A stretch of 64,000 nucleotides of DNA, taken from positions 1 through 64,000 of the forward strand of contig CAIXXM010000148.1 of assembly GCA_903923395.1 (NCBI GenBank), written 5' to 3'. Below are positions 27,148-34,554 of this stretch, piece by piece. Source of the stretch: an uncultured Acidobacteriia bacterium (GTDB lineage Bacteria > Acidobacteriota > Terriglobia > Bryobacterales > Bryobacteraceae). A model generated the notes under the pieces. That model searched no databases. It saw only the letters and a list, made by a program, of their open reading frames with translations, and was not told the origin of the DNA. Both the position numbers and the translations under genes were made by a program. Every line of letters starts with the position of its first letter. Positions within the stretch are counted from its first letter, which is position 1.

Positions 27148-27184
27148 CCATAAAGAATTGGTGCCAGGCACCGATTCTTTATGG
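27148..27184. repeat. 37-bp near-perfect palindrome
   Basis: The arms 27148-27165 and 27167-27184 are complementary over 18 positions with a single G-T wobble (27059-type mismatch at 27159/27173) around one central A. The core reads GGTGCCAGGCACC. It lies 46 bases upstream of the marC start and 134 bases upstream of rpmB. As RNA it would fold to an extended hairpin; as DNA it looks like a REP/MITE-like or protein-binding palindrome. There is no T-tract for termination. Confidence 0.8.
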
Positions 27185-27318
27185 TTTGCTGACGCGAAAA
27201 GGGGATGACCGGGCTTGGCAACTGTGGTACTCTATGAATTGCGTGCATTGCGGTTTACCGCCTGCACCACCCCCGGCGCGAGCCGATGGTTCCATCTGGA
27301 CGAAAGGTTCTCCTAGAA

Positions 27319-27510
27319 ATGGCAAGAGTTTGTGAAGTTTGCGGCAAGGGTCCGCAGTTTGGGCATAAGGTCAGCCACGCCCACAATGTGACGAATCGTC
27401 GCTGGAACGTGAATCTCCAGAGCGTTCGCGCGCTGGTCAATGGTGCGGCGAAGCGTGTTCGTGCGTGCACGTCCTGCATCCGCAGCAACAAGATCGCCAA
27501 AGCGGTCTAG
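27319..27510 (+). CDS. rpmB: 50S ribosomal protein bL28
   Basis: A 63-residue ribosomal protein with the bL28 pattern [31 protein letters not shown] and the C-terminal [13 protein letters not shown]. The two cysteine pairs (CEVC and CTSC) make this the zinc-binding C+ form. It binds 23S rRNA in the large subunit near the E site. I chose ATG 27319 over an upstream in-frame start because bL28 begins MA(R/K). GAAAGG lies about 12 bases upstream. It is monocistronic and ends in a strong terminator. Confidence 0.97.
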   Translation: MARVCEVCGKGPQFGHKVSHAHNVTNRRWNVNLQSVRALVNGAAKRVRACTSCIRSNKIAKAV

Positions 27511-27534
27511 CCCCAGAAGTTTTCCCATCATCCT

Positions 27535-27564
27535 AAAAGCCCTGCTTCTGGCAGGGCTTTTTCT
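27535..27564. terminator. Intrinsic terminator (bidirectional) after rpmB
   Basis: An 11-bp stem (AAAAGCCCTGC / GCAGGGCTTTT) with a 5-base loop TTCTG, followed by T5 on the plus strand and TTTTAGG on the minus strand. It lies 25 bases after the rpmB stop and 4 bases beyond the stop of the convergent PHP phosphatase gene, so it can serve both. Confidence 0.93.
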
Positions 27565-27567
27565 ATT

Positions 27568-28326
27568 TCACCAAAGCTTCCAGCCGGATTTCTTTTTCGC
27601 CGCCGCGGGTTCCTCATACTCAATCTCAGCCCCGGTCAGCGTGGCTCTTGGATTCTCCACAAATAACTTCTCAGCCACAGGCTTGCCCCACTCCTTCGCG
27701 ACGAAGGCATAGGGGCCGCGCAGATCCGGCGGGCGGTGTTCCGTGTCATGCGCATCACTCGCCACAAAATGGACCATGTTCTTGTCCAGCAAGTCACGCG
27801 CTCCGGCTTCCGCAGTCCTGCCGAAACGGCCCAGAAAGCTTTGCCCCGTCACTTGCATCAGGCAACCCATGCGAATCCATTCCACAAGGGAATCCATCAT
27901 CCCCAGCAGCAGTTTGTTGCGCTCGGGATGCGTGACCACAGGTGTCATGCCGTAAGCCAACAGTTCCTGCAGCAATTGCGTTGCTGTCTTGGGAATCTGC
28001 TGATCAGCAAATTCCACCATTAAATAGCGAAGTCCATTGATCGTGTAGCGCGACGGGTCCTGGTAGCTGGAACGCAGATTATCGATGTGAAGATGAAAAT
28101 CGCAACCCCGGTGGATCTTGATGCGGTCACCCACCTGCTCCTGCAATTCGACGATCCGGGCGGCAATCACTTCCGGCTGGAAGCGGTATTTCAGATCTGA
28201 ATGCGGCGTGGCCACAATGTCTGTTGTGCCGCAATCGGCAGCCATGCGCACCATGGCCAGGCTCTGCTCCAGCGACTTCGCGCCGTCATCGATGCCGTAC
28301 AGAATGTGGCTGTGGATGTCTACCAT
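27568..28326 (-). CDS. CpsB/CapC-like PHP-domain tyrosine phosphatase
   Basis: A 252-residue PHP metallophosphatase. Metal ligands sit in MVDIHSHILYGIDDG (His5, His7), VATPHSD, RGCDFHL, TPVVTHPERN and HFVASDAHD, the order found in CpsB/YwqE phosphatases that dephosphorylate the tyrosine kinases controlling capsule and exopolysaccharide export. No BY-kinase or Wzz gene is in the window. The C-terminal KKKSGWKLW tail is poorly conserved. GAGGG of its ribosome site overlaps the TGA of the upstream 67-codon gene, which suggests translational coupling. Confidence 0.9.
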   Translation of the reverse strand: MVDIHSHILYGIDDGAKSLEQSLAMVRMAADCGTTDIVATPHSDLKYRFQPEVIAARIVELQEQVGDRIKIHRGCDFHLHIDNLRSSYQDPSRYTINGLRYLMVEFADQQIPKTATQLLQELLAYGMTPVVTHPERNKLLLGMMDSLVEWIRMGCLMQVTGQSFLGRFGRTAEAGARDLLDKNMVHFVASDAHDTEHRPPDLRGPYAFVAKEWGKPVAEKLFVENPRATLTGAEIEYEEPAAAKKKSGWKLW

Positions 28327-28336
28327 CCGGGTGCCC

Positions 28337-28540
28337 TCAAAGCTCCGGGTAGAAATCGAAGAAGGCATCGAGCGAGCGGTTCAACTGCCCCTTCAACTCT
28401 TCTTCGTTTTCGCCCTCGATCACGTGCATGGTGACACGGGCGGTCTTGCCGCTCTTCAGTGTCACGGTTGCATCCTCGAAGGCTTCGAGATCGTCCACGG
28501 GGAGCATGCGAACCCCATACACCAGTGCAAGTTTCGCCAT
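28337..28540 (-). CDS. Small acidic protein, function unknown
   Basis: A 67-residue protein with a mixed beta-alpha pattern (LALVYGVRMLPVDDL, ATVTLKSGKTARVTMHVIE) and an acidic C-terminal helix (ENEEELKGQLNRSLDAFFDF). No signal peptide or known motif. Its ATG overlaps the stop of the upstream gene by one base (TGATG) and its stop overlaps the ribosome site of the PHP phosphatase gene, so it is embedded in a coupled operon. This gene arrangement is the main evidence that it is real. Confidence 0.7.
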   Translation of the reverse strand: MAKLALVYGVRMLPVDDLEAFEDATVTLKSGKTARVTMHVIEGENEEELKGQLNRSLDAFFDFYPEL

Positions 28541-29109
28541 CAGATGAACATCTCTTCGTCTGAAGTGACACGGTCAGCATTGGCAACTCTGGCGCGGGTC
28601 AACGTCGAGATCGCGGCCTTGACGCCGGCAAACATCGCCGTGGCTTCCTTCAACGGACGTATGGCGGCAAGTCTTACGGTCTCGCCGGCGTGCTGCACTT
28701 TATCGAGCGTCGAATCAACGGCATCATCCACTTGCGCGACGCGATCCCGTGCCCGTTCCGCAACATCGCGGCCGACATCCGCGTAGACGTAAGCCTGGTC
28801 TTTCGCCACAGCCGCAATTTCGCGGGCTTGGAGCGTGATGTCCTGCGCGTTCTCCGCAATGAGTTTGGCACTGGCAGCGATTTCCACACCGCGGTCCGCG
28901 ATGAGCGAAACCTTTTGCTCATTGGCCTCGGTGATCCGTTGCACGGACGCCAGGATGGGCTCGACACGGTCCATCGCGCTATCGACCCGTTGCTTCATTT
29001 TCGATGTGGTCCGGGCCAGCCCAACGGCTGCCACGGTCATCACGGCAATACACAGTACCGCGACGCCGACCCCTGCAGTGATTACAACTCGAAATAGCTC
29101 TTCGGACAT
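28540..29109 (-). CDS. Membrane-anchored coiled-coil protein
   Basis: A 189-residue protein with one N-terminal membrane helix (ITAGVGVAVLCIAVMTVAAVGLA, about residues 10-32) followed by a long heptad-like helical region (about 35-150) rich in Ala, Val, Glu and Arg (VEIAASAKLIAENAQDITL, DVAERARDRVAQVDDAVD). It resembles DUF948-type general stress proteins in layout. A YtxH protein is encoded 54 bases upstream on the same strand, a pairing seen in other bacteria. Function unknown; cell-envelope stress is a guess from neighbours. Confidence 0.75.
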   Translation of the reverse strand: MSEELFRVVITAGVGVAVLCIAVMTVAAVGLARTTSKMKQRVDSAMDRVEPILASVQRITEANEQKVSLIADRGVEIAASAKLIAENAQDITLQAREIAAVAKDQAYVYADVGRDVAERARDRVAQVDDAVDSTLDKVQHAGETVRLAAIRPLKEATAMFAGVKAAISTLTRARVANADRVTSDEEMFI

Positions 29110-29163
29110 TCGGACTCCGGGGTTTCCCCGTTTGGACTCAACTCAAAAACGAAACGACAAAAA

Positions 29164-29478
29164 CTAAACGGCTTGTGTAGGATCCACTGGGGCAGCCTTC
29201 TCGCCCATATACGCCTGGCGCCCGGCTTCCACAGCTTCGGCAAGGTTTTCACGGATCACTTCGGCCTGGCGCGAGACAACGTCACGGCCCTTCTCCACCA
29301 GTTCACTGGCGGAATCGCGCAAACCAGCTGTCTGCTTGCGCAGATAATCGGCACCCTCATCGGCCTTGGACTTCAACAGTTCGCGAGTCTCTTCCCCAGA
29401 CTTCGGCGCGAAGATCATGCCCAGCCCAACCCCAATGCCAAGGCCCAGAACAAAACTTGCCCATCCGTCACGATTCAT
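29164..29478 (-). CDS. YtxH domain protein
   Basis: A 104-residue protein with the YtxH signature: a glycine-rich membrane helix SFVLGLGIGVGLGMIFAPKSG, directly followed by EETRELLKSKADEG and a long amphipathic helix (LVEKGRDVVSRQAEVIREN). YtxH proteins are small membrane proteins associated with general stress; their biochemical role is not known. The ATG has GGGAGC 10-15 bases upstream. It is divergent from recX with a 57-bp gap, and likely first gene of the run YtxH, coiled-coil, 67-aa protein, PHP phosphatase. Confidence 0.88.
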   Translation of the reverse strand: MNRDGWASFVLGLGIGVGLGMIFAPKSGEETRELLKSKADEGADYLRKQTAGLRDSASELVEKGRDVVSRQAEVIRENLAEAVEAGRQAYMGEKAAPVDPTQAV

Positions 29479-29535
29479 CCGATTGCTCCCTCTTTATTAC
29501 AGCGTAGATGTCACTCACAGTATACTTCTCGCAGA

Positions 29536-30096
29536 GTGCAGACGAAACGGAAACCGAAGAAACTGGCCGAAGAAGAGTTGTTTTCGTACGCTGTGAAACT
29601 ACTGGGCGTGCGCGGGTATTCGAGCGGCGAAATGCGCTCGAAGCTGCGGGCCAAGGCCGCTGACCCTGCTGATCCAGAGAAGATTATCGACCGGCTCAAA
29701 GACATCAAGTACCTTGACGATGAACAATTCGCCCAGAGCTACGCCACCGCTCGGCGGGACAACGAAGGCTTCGGCAAGTTCCGCGTGTTGATGGATCTCA
29801 AGAAACGCCGGGTTGGCGGCGAACTCGCGAACGAAGCGGTGGGGCAAGCCTACGCGGAAGTGAACGAAGCCGAACTCGTGGACCAGTACATTGAGCGCCG
29901 CATGCCGGTCATCGCCGCGGGAGGCGTCACCGACCAGAGCAAACTGGCGATGGCCTACCGCCGACTGCGCCGCGCCGGTTTTTCGCCCCGCCATATCTTC
30001 CCCGCCCTGAAAAAGTACGCCGCACACCCCGAAGAATTGGAAGAACCCTTGGTGGATGACTCCGCGGATGAAAGCTCCGAAGAGGGTCTGGGCTGA
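29536..30096 (+). CDS. recX: Regulatory protein RecX
   Basis: A 186-residue RecX homologue, an inhibitor of RecA filament extension. The three helical repeats are visible: LFSYAVKLLGVRGYSSGEMRSKL, IIDRLKDIKYLDDEQFAQSY followed by FGKFRVLMDLKKRRVGGELAN, and AMAYRRLRRAGFSPRHI. The C-terminus has an acidic tail (EELEEPLVDDSADESSEE). The best start is GTG 29536; the open frame extends upstream antisense to the YtxH gene but does not look like RecX. No recA gene is adjacent. Confidence 0.9.
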   Translation: MQTKRKPKKLAEEELFSYAVKLLGVRGYSSGEMRSKLRAKAADPADPEKIIDRLKDIKYLDDEQFAQSYATARRDNEGFGKFRVLMDLKKRRVGGELANEAVGQAYAEVNEAELVDQYIERRMPVIAAGGVTDQSKLAMAYRRLRRAGFSPRHIFPALKKYAAHPEELEEPLVDDSADESSEEGLG

Positions 30097-30137
30097 AGCT
30101 GGTCTACAGAATCTACACACGAAGGAGGTGGCTACAC

Positions 30138-30417
30138 GTGTCTCTACCGTTGCTTGAACAAATCCGACCCGCCGAAACCGGGGTTCTCTCGCTGCCGGGA
30201 AGCGGGGAATGACGTGGTCCTTGGAAGCTGACGGGCAGTGCCGCTTCCATTTCGACATGACCAAGTGCATCGGCTGCAAGTGCCGCCAGGTGGCCTGTGC
30301 TGAATAAAATCGCAACCCGGTGGAGATTAGTTAGCTGGCGGCGTGTGGGTGAGATTGAAGCCGGGTAGTACCTCTACACTGAACGCTTCCACCTCTCCAT
30401 GGGCTGCAACCACAGTG
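30138..30417 (+). pseudogene. Remnant of a 4Fe-4S dicluster electron-transfer subunit
   Basis: A preserved ribosome site (AAGGAGGTG, 30122-30130) precedes GTG 30138 and VSLPLLEQIRPAETG, which ends in TGA at 30210. Further on, a shifted frame reads FHFDMTKCIGCKCRQVACAE, the cysteine motif of the first iron-sulfur cluster, then TAA; after it NRNPVEIS, a stop and a frameshift, WRRVGEIEAG, a stop, and YLYTERFHLSMGCNHS. The pieces are in the order of the large Fe-S subunits that accompany nitrate reductases and related molybdoenzymes. At least four stops and one frameshift make it non-functional. It is cut off at about 30417 where NarK-like sequence begins. Confidence 0.85.
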
Positions 30418-30699
30418 GTCATATTCGGCAGCTTCCTGCGGCCTGTAGGGGGCACAATTGCCGACCGGATTGGAGGTTACCGGCTGCTGCTCGTGTTACC
30501 TGGAGGAGCCGCGATCTGGCTGGGCGGGATCACCACCATGCCGACGGCTTATGTGGCCCTGGCACTCTTCGCCCTGACATTGGCTATGGATCAAACAGGC
30601 GGCCTCTATGCAGGTTTCGCGATTCTGACCGGCGTAGTCGCGGTTGGCCTGGCGGCCTTGTTCTATCTGGGCAGAGTCTGGCGCGAACAGTGGGATTGA
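30418..30699 (+). pseudogene. Remnant of a NarK-type nitrate/nitrite MFS transporter (C-terminal part)
   Basis: From 30418 the reading frame gives FGSFLRPVGGTIADRIGGYR, the NarK-type conserved loop in the second half of nitrate/nitrite porters, then hydrophobic sequence and TGGLYAGFAILTGVVAVGL near the end. The family's N-terminal half is absent and an internal deletion of roughly 100 residues appears between ALFALTLA and MDQTGG. The frame is open upstream only by chance across the Fe-S remnant. The 72 bases after it to the FAH stop contain only a short hairpin without a T-tract (30730-30747). Confidence 0.8.
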
Positions 30700-30771
30700 A
30701 GATACCGCTGCACGCGCCGGACTGAGCACGAGGCTGGAACCGGCCTCACAGGAAAGCTGAGGCGAAGAGAG

Positions 30772-31614
30772 TTAGACGATTACCGCGGTGTTGGAAAGTT
30801 CACCGATCTGATCCACGGTAATCGTCACCACGTCTCCGGCACGCAAAGCTGCCTCTTCCGTAACAATAATGCCCGTACCTGTCAGCATAACCGTCCCGGA
30901 AGGAACCGGGTTGGAGTGCGTAAGATAGCTGATCAGTTCTTCGAACTTACGGTGTAACTTGCCCGTCGAAACGGAGCCGGAAAAGGTGGTTTCTTCCCCC
31001 CGCTTGATGGTGCAGGTCATGTTCAGCGCATAGGGGTCTTCCACCGAATCTGCCGTGACAATCACTGGTCCCAGCGAACAGCATGCTGTGTAGACCTTTG
31101 ACTGCGGAAGATACAACGCGTTCTCGCGTTCGATATCCCAGGCAGAGACGTCATTGGCGATGGTGTAGCCAACGATCTTGCCCTTCGGCCCCAGGACCAG
31201 AGCCAACTCCGGTTCCGGCGCAGTGAACTTCGAATCGGACCGGATGCCAATATTCTGGCCCGGCCCAACACAGACGCGCGCGGTGCCCTTGAAGAAGATC
31301 TCCGGCCGCGGCTCCTTGTACACGTAGGCATACATGCCTTCGCGGGTGCCATGTTCCGCGTCGCGGAAAGCGGCGCTCATCTCATAAGAGCAGCCGCAGG
31401 CCCAGACTTCCGCCGGGGAAATCGGGATCAGCGGCTGCGCGGGCGCCTTCATCTTGATGGCGAGGTTCGCGGCAAGCTTCGACAGCGGCACGTTTTCCGT
31501 ACCTGCGCGGTTGATCAGATCGCACATCGTATGCGTCGGGATGGGCCGCGCGGCGCCGTCCTCAAAAATGGCGGCAACAGTGGCGCCGTCGAAACGGATT
31601 TGTCCTAAGAGCAT
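30772..31614 (-). CDS. Fumarylacetoacetate hydrolase-family enzyme, possible 2-keto-3-deoxy-pentonate dehydratase
   Basis: A 280-residue FAH-fold enzyme. The metal triad is represented by the E-x-E of FTAPEPELALVLG and the Asp of TIANDVSAWDIE; the active-site region VWACGCSYEMSAA replaces the usual VCVGLNY. Closest in layout are the short FAH proteins of oxidative sugar-acid pathways (2-keto-3-deoxy-D-arabinonate/xylonate dehydratases). That role is supported by the aldehyde dehydrogenase gene 9 bases upstream, which would take the product 2,5-dioxovalerate. Substrate assignment is inference from context. Confidence 0.85.
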   Translation of the reverse strand: MLLGQIRFDGATVAAIFEDGAARPIPTHTMCDLINRAGTENVPLSKLAANLAIKMKAPAQPLIPISPAEVWACGCSYEMSAAFRDAEHGTREGMYAYVYKEPRPEIFFKGTARVCVGPGQNIGIRSDSKFTAPEPELALVLGPKGKIVGYTIANDVSAWDIERENALYLPQSKVYTACCSLGPVIVTADSVEDPYALNMTCTIKRGEETTFSGSVSTGKLHRKFEELISYLTHSNPVPSGTVMLTGTGIIVTEEAALRAGDVVTITVDQIGELSNTAVIV

Positions 31615-31623
31615 GTCAGTTGG

Positions 31624-33072
31624 TTAGTATTTCACGTAAACGGTCTTGAAGTCGCTATAGAAATCGAAGGCGGCAGGTCCCTGCTCCTTCGGACCGAAGC
31701 TGGAATCCTTGGTGCCGCCGAACGGCAACTGGTATTCCACGCCCGCGCTGGGCAGATTCACCGTCAGAAGACCGGCTTCCGAACGGTAGATGTACTCAAA
31801 CATGCGCGAGATGTTGGAGGTCTGCACGGAGGAGGACAAGCCGAAGGGCGTGTCATTGGCGATCTTCATTGCGTCATCGAAATCCTTGGCGCGCATGATG
31901 GCCAGCACGGGTCCGAAGATTTCTTCCTTTGCGATGGTGTGTTCCGGGGTCACATCCGCGAACACGGTGGGCTCCACGAAGTAGCCGTTGTCGTAGCCCT
32001 CACCGGTGAGGCGGTTGCCGCCGCAGAGCGGTTCTCCACATTCCTTGCGGCCGATCTCAATGTACTTGAGCACGGTTTCCATCTGGCCCTTATCCACACA
32101 GGGGCCGATGTCGATGCCGGGCTGCATGCCGTCGCCAACCTTCAGCTTCTTCGTGCGGGCCACCACGGCCTCCACGAACTTGTCATAGATCGCATCTTCC
32201 ACGATGGCGCGGCTGGTGGCCGTGCACTTCTGGCCGGTGGAGAACATGGACGCATTCACCACGTTTTCGACGGCGGAATTGAAGTCGGCATCGGCCAGAA
32301 CGATGGTGGGGTTCTTGCCGCCCATTTCGAGCTGGATGCGCAGGCGGCGCTTGCTGGCTTCGGTGTGAATCCAGTTGCCAACATCATTGGAACCAGTGAA
32401 CGAAATTGCCTTCACAGGGGCCGCTTCCACCATGGCCTTGCCGAGTTCCGCACCGGAACCCGCCACGAAGTTAATCACTCCCTTGGGGATGCCGGCCTGA
32501 TGCAGAGCTTCCACAATGCGCCAGGCGCAGAGCGGCGAGACCGAGGCAGGCTTCACCAGAACGGTGTTGCCGCAAATCAGAGCCGGTGCGATCTTCCACG
32601 CAGGAATCGCAATCGGGAAATTCCACGGGGTGATCAGACCCACTACACCAATCGGCTTGCGGAAGGCGAAAACATGCACGCGGTCCCGTTCAGAAGGCAC
32701 CATCACGCCATCCATCCGGGAACCTTCACCCGCGAAGTAGCGGAAAATATTGATCGCGCGGCGGACTTCCCCCTTCGCTTCCGGCAGTGTCTTGCCTTCT
32801 TCGCGGGTCATCTCTGCGCCAAGCTGATCGAAGTTCTTTTCGAGAATGTCCGCGGCTTTGAACAGAATCGCGCCACGTGCGGGTGCGGGCATCCCGGCCC
32901 AGCCCGGCAGAGCAGCGGCAGCAGCGTCAGCGGCAGCAGCCATATCCGCGGCAGTGCCTTTTGCGAAGAGACCAACCACTTCTGCGGTGTTCGCCGGATT
33001 GCGGTCTTCAAACGTGCCTGTACCGGCGACCCATTCGCCGTTGATGTAGTTATTGAACTGTGGAATGCTCAT
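31624..33072 (-). CDS. Aldehyde dehydrogenase, 2,5-dioxovalerate (alpha-ketoglutarate semialdehyde) dehydrogenase-like
   Basis: A 482-residue NAD(P)-dependent aldehyde dehydrogenase. Cofactor-binding TPWNFPIAIPAWKIAPAL, KPASVSP and FTGSNDVG are present; the general base Glu249 is in QLEMGGKN and the catalytic Cys283 in STGQKCTATSR, at the usual 34-residue distance. The C-terminal EIFGPV and PFGGTKDSSFGPKEQG segments are typical of the KGSADH/SSADH branch. With the FAH enzyme it could complete non-phosphorylative pentose oxidation to 2-oxoglutarate. It follows lemA by 15 bases. Confidence 0.93.
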   Translation of the reverse strand: MSIPQFNNYINGEWVAGTGTFEDRNPANTAEVVGLFAKGTAADMAAAADAAAAALPGWAGMPAPARGAILFKAADILEKNFDQLGAEMTREEGKTLPEAKGEVRRAINIFRYFAGEGSRMDGVMVPSERDRVHVFAFRKPIGVVGLITPWNFPIAIPAWKIAPALICGNTVLVKPASVSPLCAWRIVEALHQAGIPKGVINFVAGSGAELGKAMVEAAPVKAISFTGSNDVGNWIHTEASKRRLRIQLEMGGKNPTIVLADADFNSAVENVVNASMFSTGQKCTATSRAIVEDAIYDKFVEAVVARTKKLKVGDGMQPGIDIGPCVDKGQMETVLKYIEIGRKECGEPLCGGNRLTGEGYDNGYFVEPTVFADVTPEHTIAKEEIFGPVLAIMRAKDFDDAMKIANDTPFGLSSSVQTSNISRMFEYIYRSEAGLLTVNLPSAGVEYQLPFGGTKDSSFGPKEQGPAAFDFYSDFKTVYVKY

Positions 33073-33087
33073 GTGTTCGAAAAATCC

Positions 33088-33678
33088 TTATTTCGCGGCT
33101 GGCGCGGGGTCCTGAAAACTGATCTTGGGAGCCTTCTCAGCCCCCGCTTCGGTCTTGAAATACGCATCTTCCCGGACGAAGCCGGACATAGACGCAACGA
33201 TGTTGGCAGGGAACTGCGAGATATCGACGTTGTATTCCTGCACCGCCTTGTTATAGCGGCGCCGGGACTGCAGGATGCGGTTTTCCGTGCCGGAGAGTTC
33301 GAACTGCAACTGGCGGAAGTTCGCGTCGGCTTTCAGATTCGGGTAGCTTTCCACCACCACGAGGAGGCGGCCCAGGGCACCGGTCAAACCGTTATTGGCC
33401 TCAATCTTTTCCTGCGGCGTCTTCGCACCAGCCATGCCGGCGCGCGCATTGGCGATGTCTTTGAAGACGGTGGTCTCTTCTTTCGCGTAGCCCTTTACCG
33501 TCTCCACCAGATTCGGAATCAAATCGGAACGGCGTTGCAGATCAGTCTCGACCTGGCTCCACTCCGCCTTGATATTTTCGCGTTCCGCCGCCAGTTTGTT
33601 CCGCTGGCCCACGAACTGGCACCCGCACAACAGCAGGGCAAGTACGACCACGAGAGCGATAATCATTCCCGGTTTCAT
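33088..33678 (-). CDS. lemA: LemA family membrane protein
   Basis: A 196-residue protein with an N-terminal membrane helix (IIALVVVLALLLCGC) and the LemA helical bundle: WSQVETDLQRRSDLIPNLVE, VKGYAKEETTVFKDIANAR, LVVVESYPNLKADANFRQLQ and ELSGTENRILQSRRRYNKAV, the last two being the family hallmark. The cysteines at the end of the helix could form an unusual lipobox (LCGC). Function in bacteria is unclear; genes are often paired with TPM-domain proteins, as here one gene away. Confidence 0.93.
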   Translation of the reverse strand: MKPGMIIALVVVLALLLCGCQFVGQRNKLAAERENIKAEWSQVETDLQRRSDLIPNLVETVKGYAKEETTVFKDIANARAGMAGAKTPQEKIEANNGLTGALGRLLVVVESYPNLKADANFRQLQFELSGTENRILQSRRRYNKAVQEYNVDISQFPANIVASMSGFVREDAYFKTEAGAEKAPKISFQDPAPAAK

Positions 33679-33708
33679 AAAATCGGTTTCTCCTCAATAC
33701 TGAATCTT

Positions 33709-34434
33709 CTAGCTTATTCGGTCGATGCCGTCGACCGCGTCGATGACCGTTCCGATCGCCTGCAACACAACTGGCAGCAGCACGATTGGATCAGCCTTCC
33801 TGGTATCGTCTTTGGAACTTTGGCCTTCCCGCAGGGTGAGCAGGAGTTCGAAGGGTTTCGGATCAATGCCGAACCTCTCCGCCGCTTTCTGGATGACTTC
33901 GCGCTTCCTCGGCCCGATCTCCACACCATGCAGGATGAGGGCATGGCGGAACAGGACACAGAAGGTGGAAATGGAATCCGCCAGCAAACGGCGCAGCAGC
34001 GTGGCATCCGCCAGCACACCGGAGGCCTTCTGCCGCAAACGCAGGAGTTTCGAGCGGAGTTCCCGCTCCACCTGTGCACGGTAGAAAGTACGGTCCACCT
34101 CAAGCGAAGACACCACATCGCGGCCGTGCAGAAGTTTGTGGTGTTCGCGGATATCGTGGAACTCAATGGCGAAACAATCCGTGGAGGTTTGCACCTCATG
34201 TTCGGTCAGCAGCAACGGCGAAGGGTTGCCCTTCTGCTGCCACCAATGGAACACAGGGCTGGTTGCGGCCAGGTGCGCGGGGGTGATCTCCGCAAGAACA
34301 CAGAGGATGTTGAGATCGGAATAGTTGCCGTGGTGATCCCCCGTGGCACCGGAGCCATACAGCACGGCGGAAACCAGGTTGGAACCCAGAGCTTTGGTCA
34401 GTTTCGCGACCAGTTCGTCGAGTACGGACTGCAT
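33709..34434 (-). CDS. Nucleotidyltransferase-fold protein with altered active site
   Basis: A 241-residue protein whose first 60 residues form a Pol-beta-like nucleotidyltransferase core: AVLYGSGATGDHHG followed by NYSDLNILCV. The standard catalytic pair is S-D-x-D; here the second acidic residue is Asn (SDLN), so catalysis is doubtful. The remainder is helical (RELRSKLLRLRQKASG, LLRRLLADSISTFCVLFRHALILHG) and resembles substrate-binding helices of similar proteins. I chose ATG 34434 over an upstream open frame because the fold begins there. It lies between the TPM and lemA genes. Confidence 0.8.
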   Translation of the reverse strand: MQSVLDELVAKLTKALGSNLVSAVLYGSGATGDHHGNYSDLNILCVLAEITPAHLAATSPVFHWWQQKGNPSPLLLTEHEVQTSTDCFAIEFHDIREHHKLLHGRDVVSSLEVDRTFYRAQVERELRSKLLRLRQKASGVLADATLLRRLLADSISTFCVLFRHALILHGVEIGPRKREVIQKAAERFGIDPKPFELLLTLREGQSSKDDTRKADPIVLLPVVLQAIGTVIDAVDGIDRIS

Positions 34435-34554
34435 TAGAGCGCCCTCATTCTTCCGGGTATCTCCCGATGAAACCGTGCACAACGGACTCGCCGTCCGGGT
34501 TGAAGCCAGCGGGTTCCTTGAGCCGATTCGTGCCACGGACGGCTGCCTGTGCGC

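Noticed and set aside
30210-30393. Stop codons in the Fe-S remnant as selenocysteine or readthrough sites
   Set aside because: The stops are of all three types, are accompanied by a frameshift, and the gene is truncated, so decay is the simpler explanation.
30730-30747. Hairpin GAGGCTGG/CCGGCCTC as a terminator for the FAH gene
   Set aside because: The loop is only two bases and there is no T-tract on either strand.
31939-34437. 832-codon open frame on the plus strand
   Set aside because: It runs antisense to the aldehyde dehydrogenase, lemA and the nucleotidyltransferase-like gene, all with clear family motifs; the translation is His/Arg-rich and without any recognisable domain.
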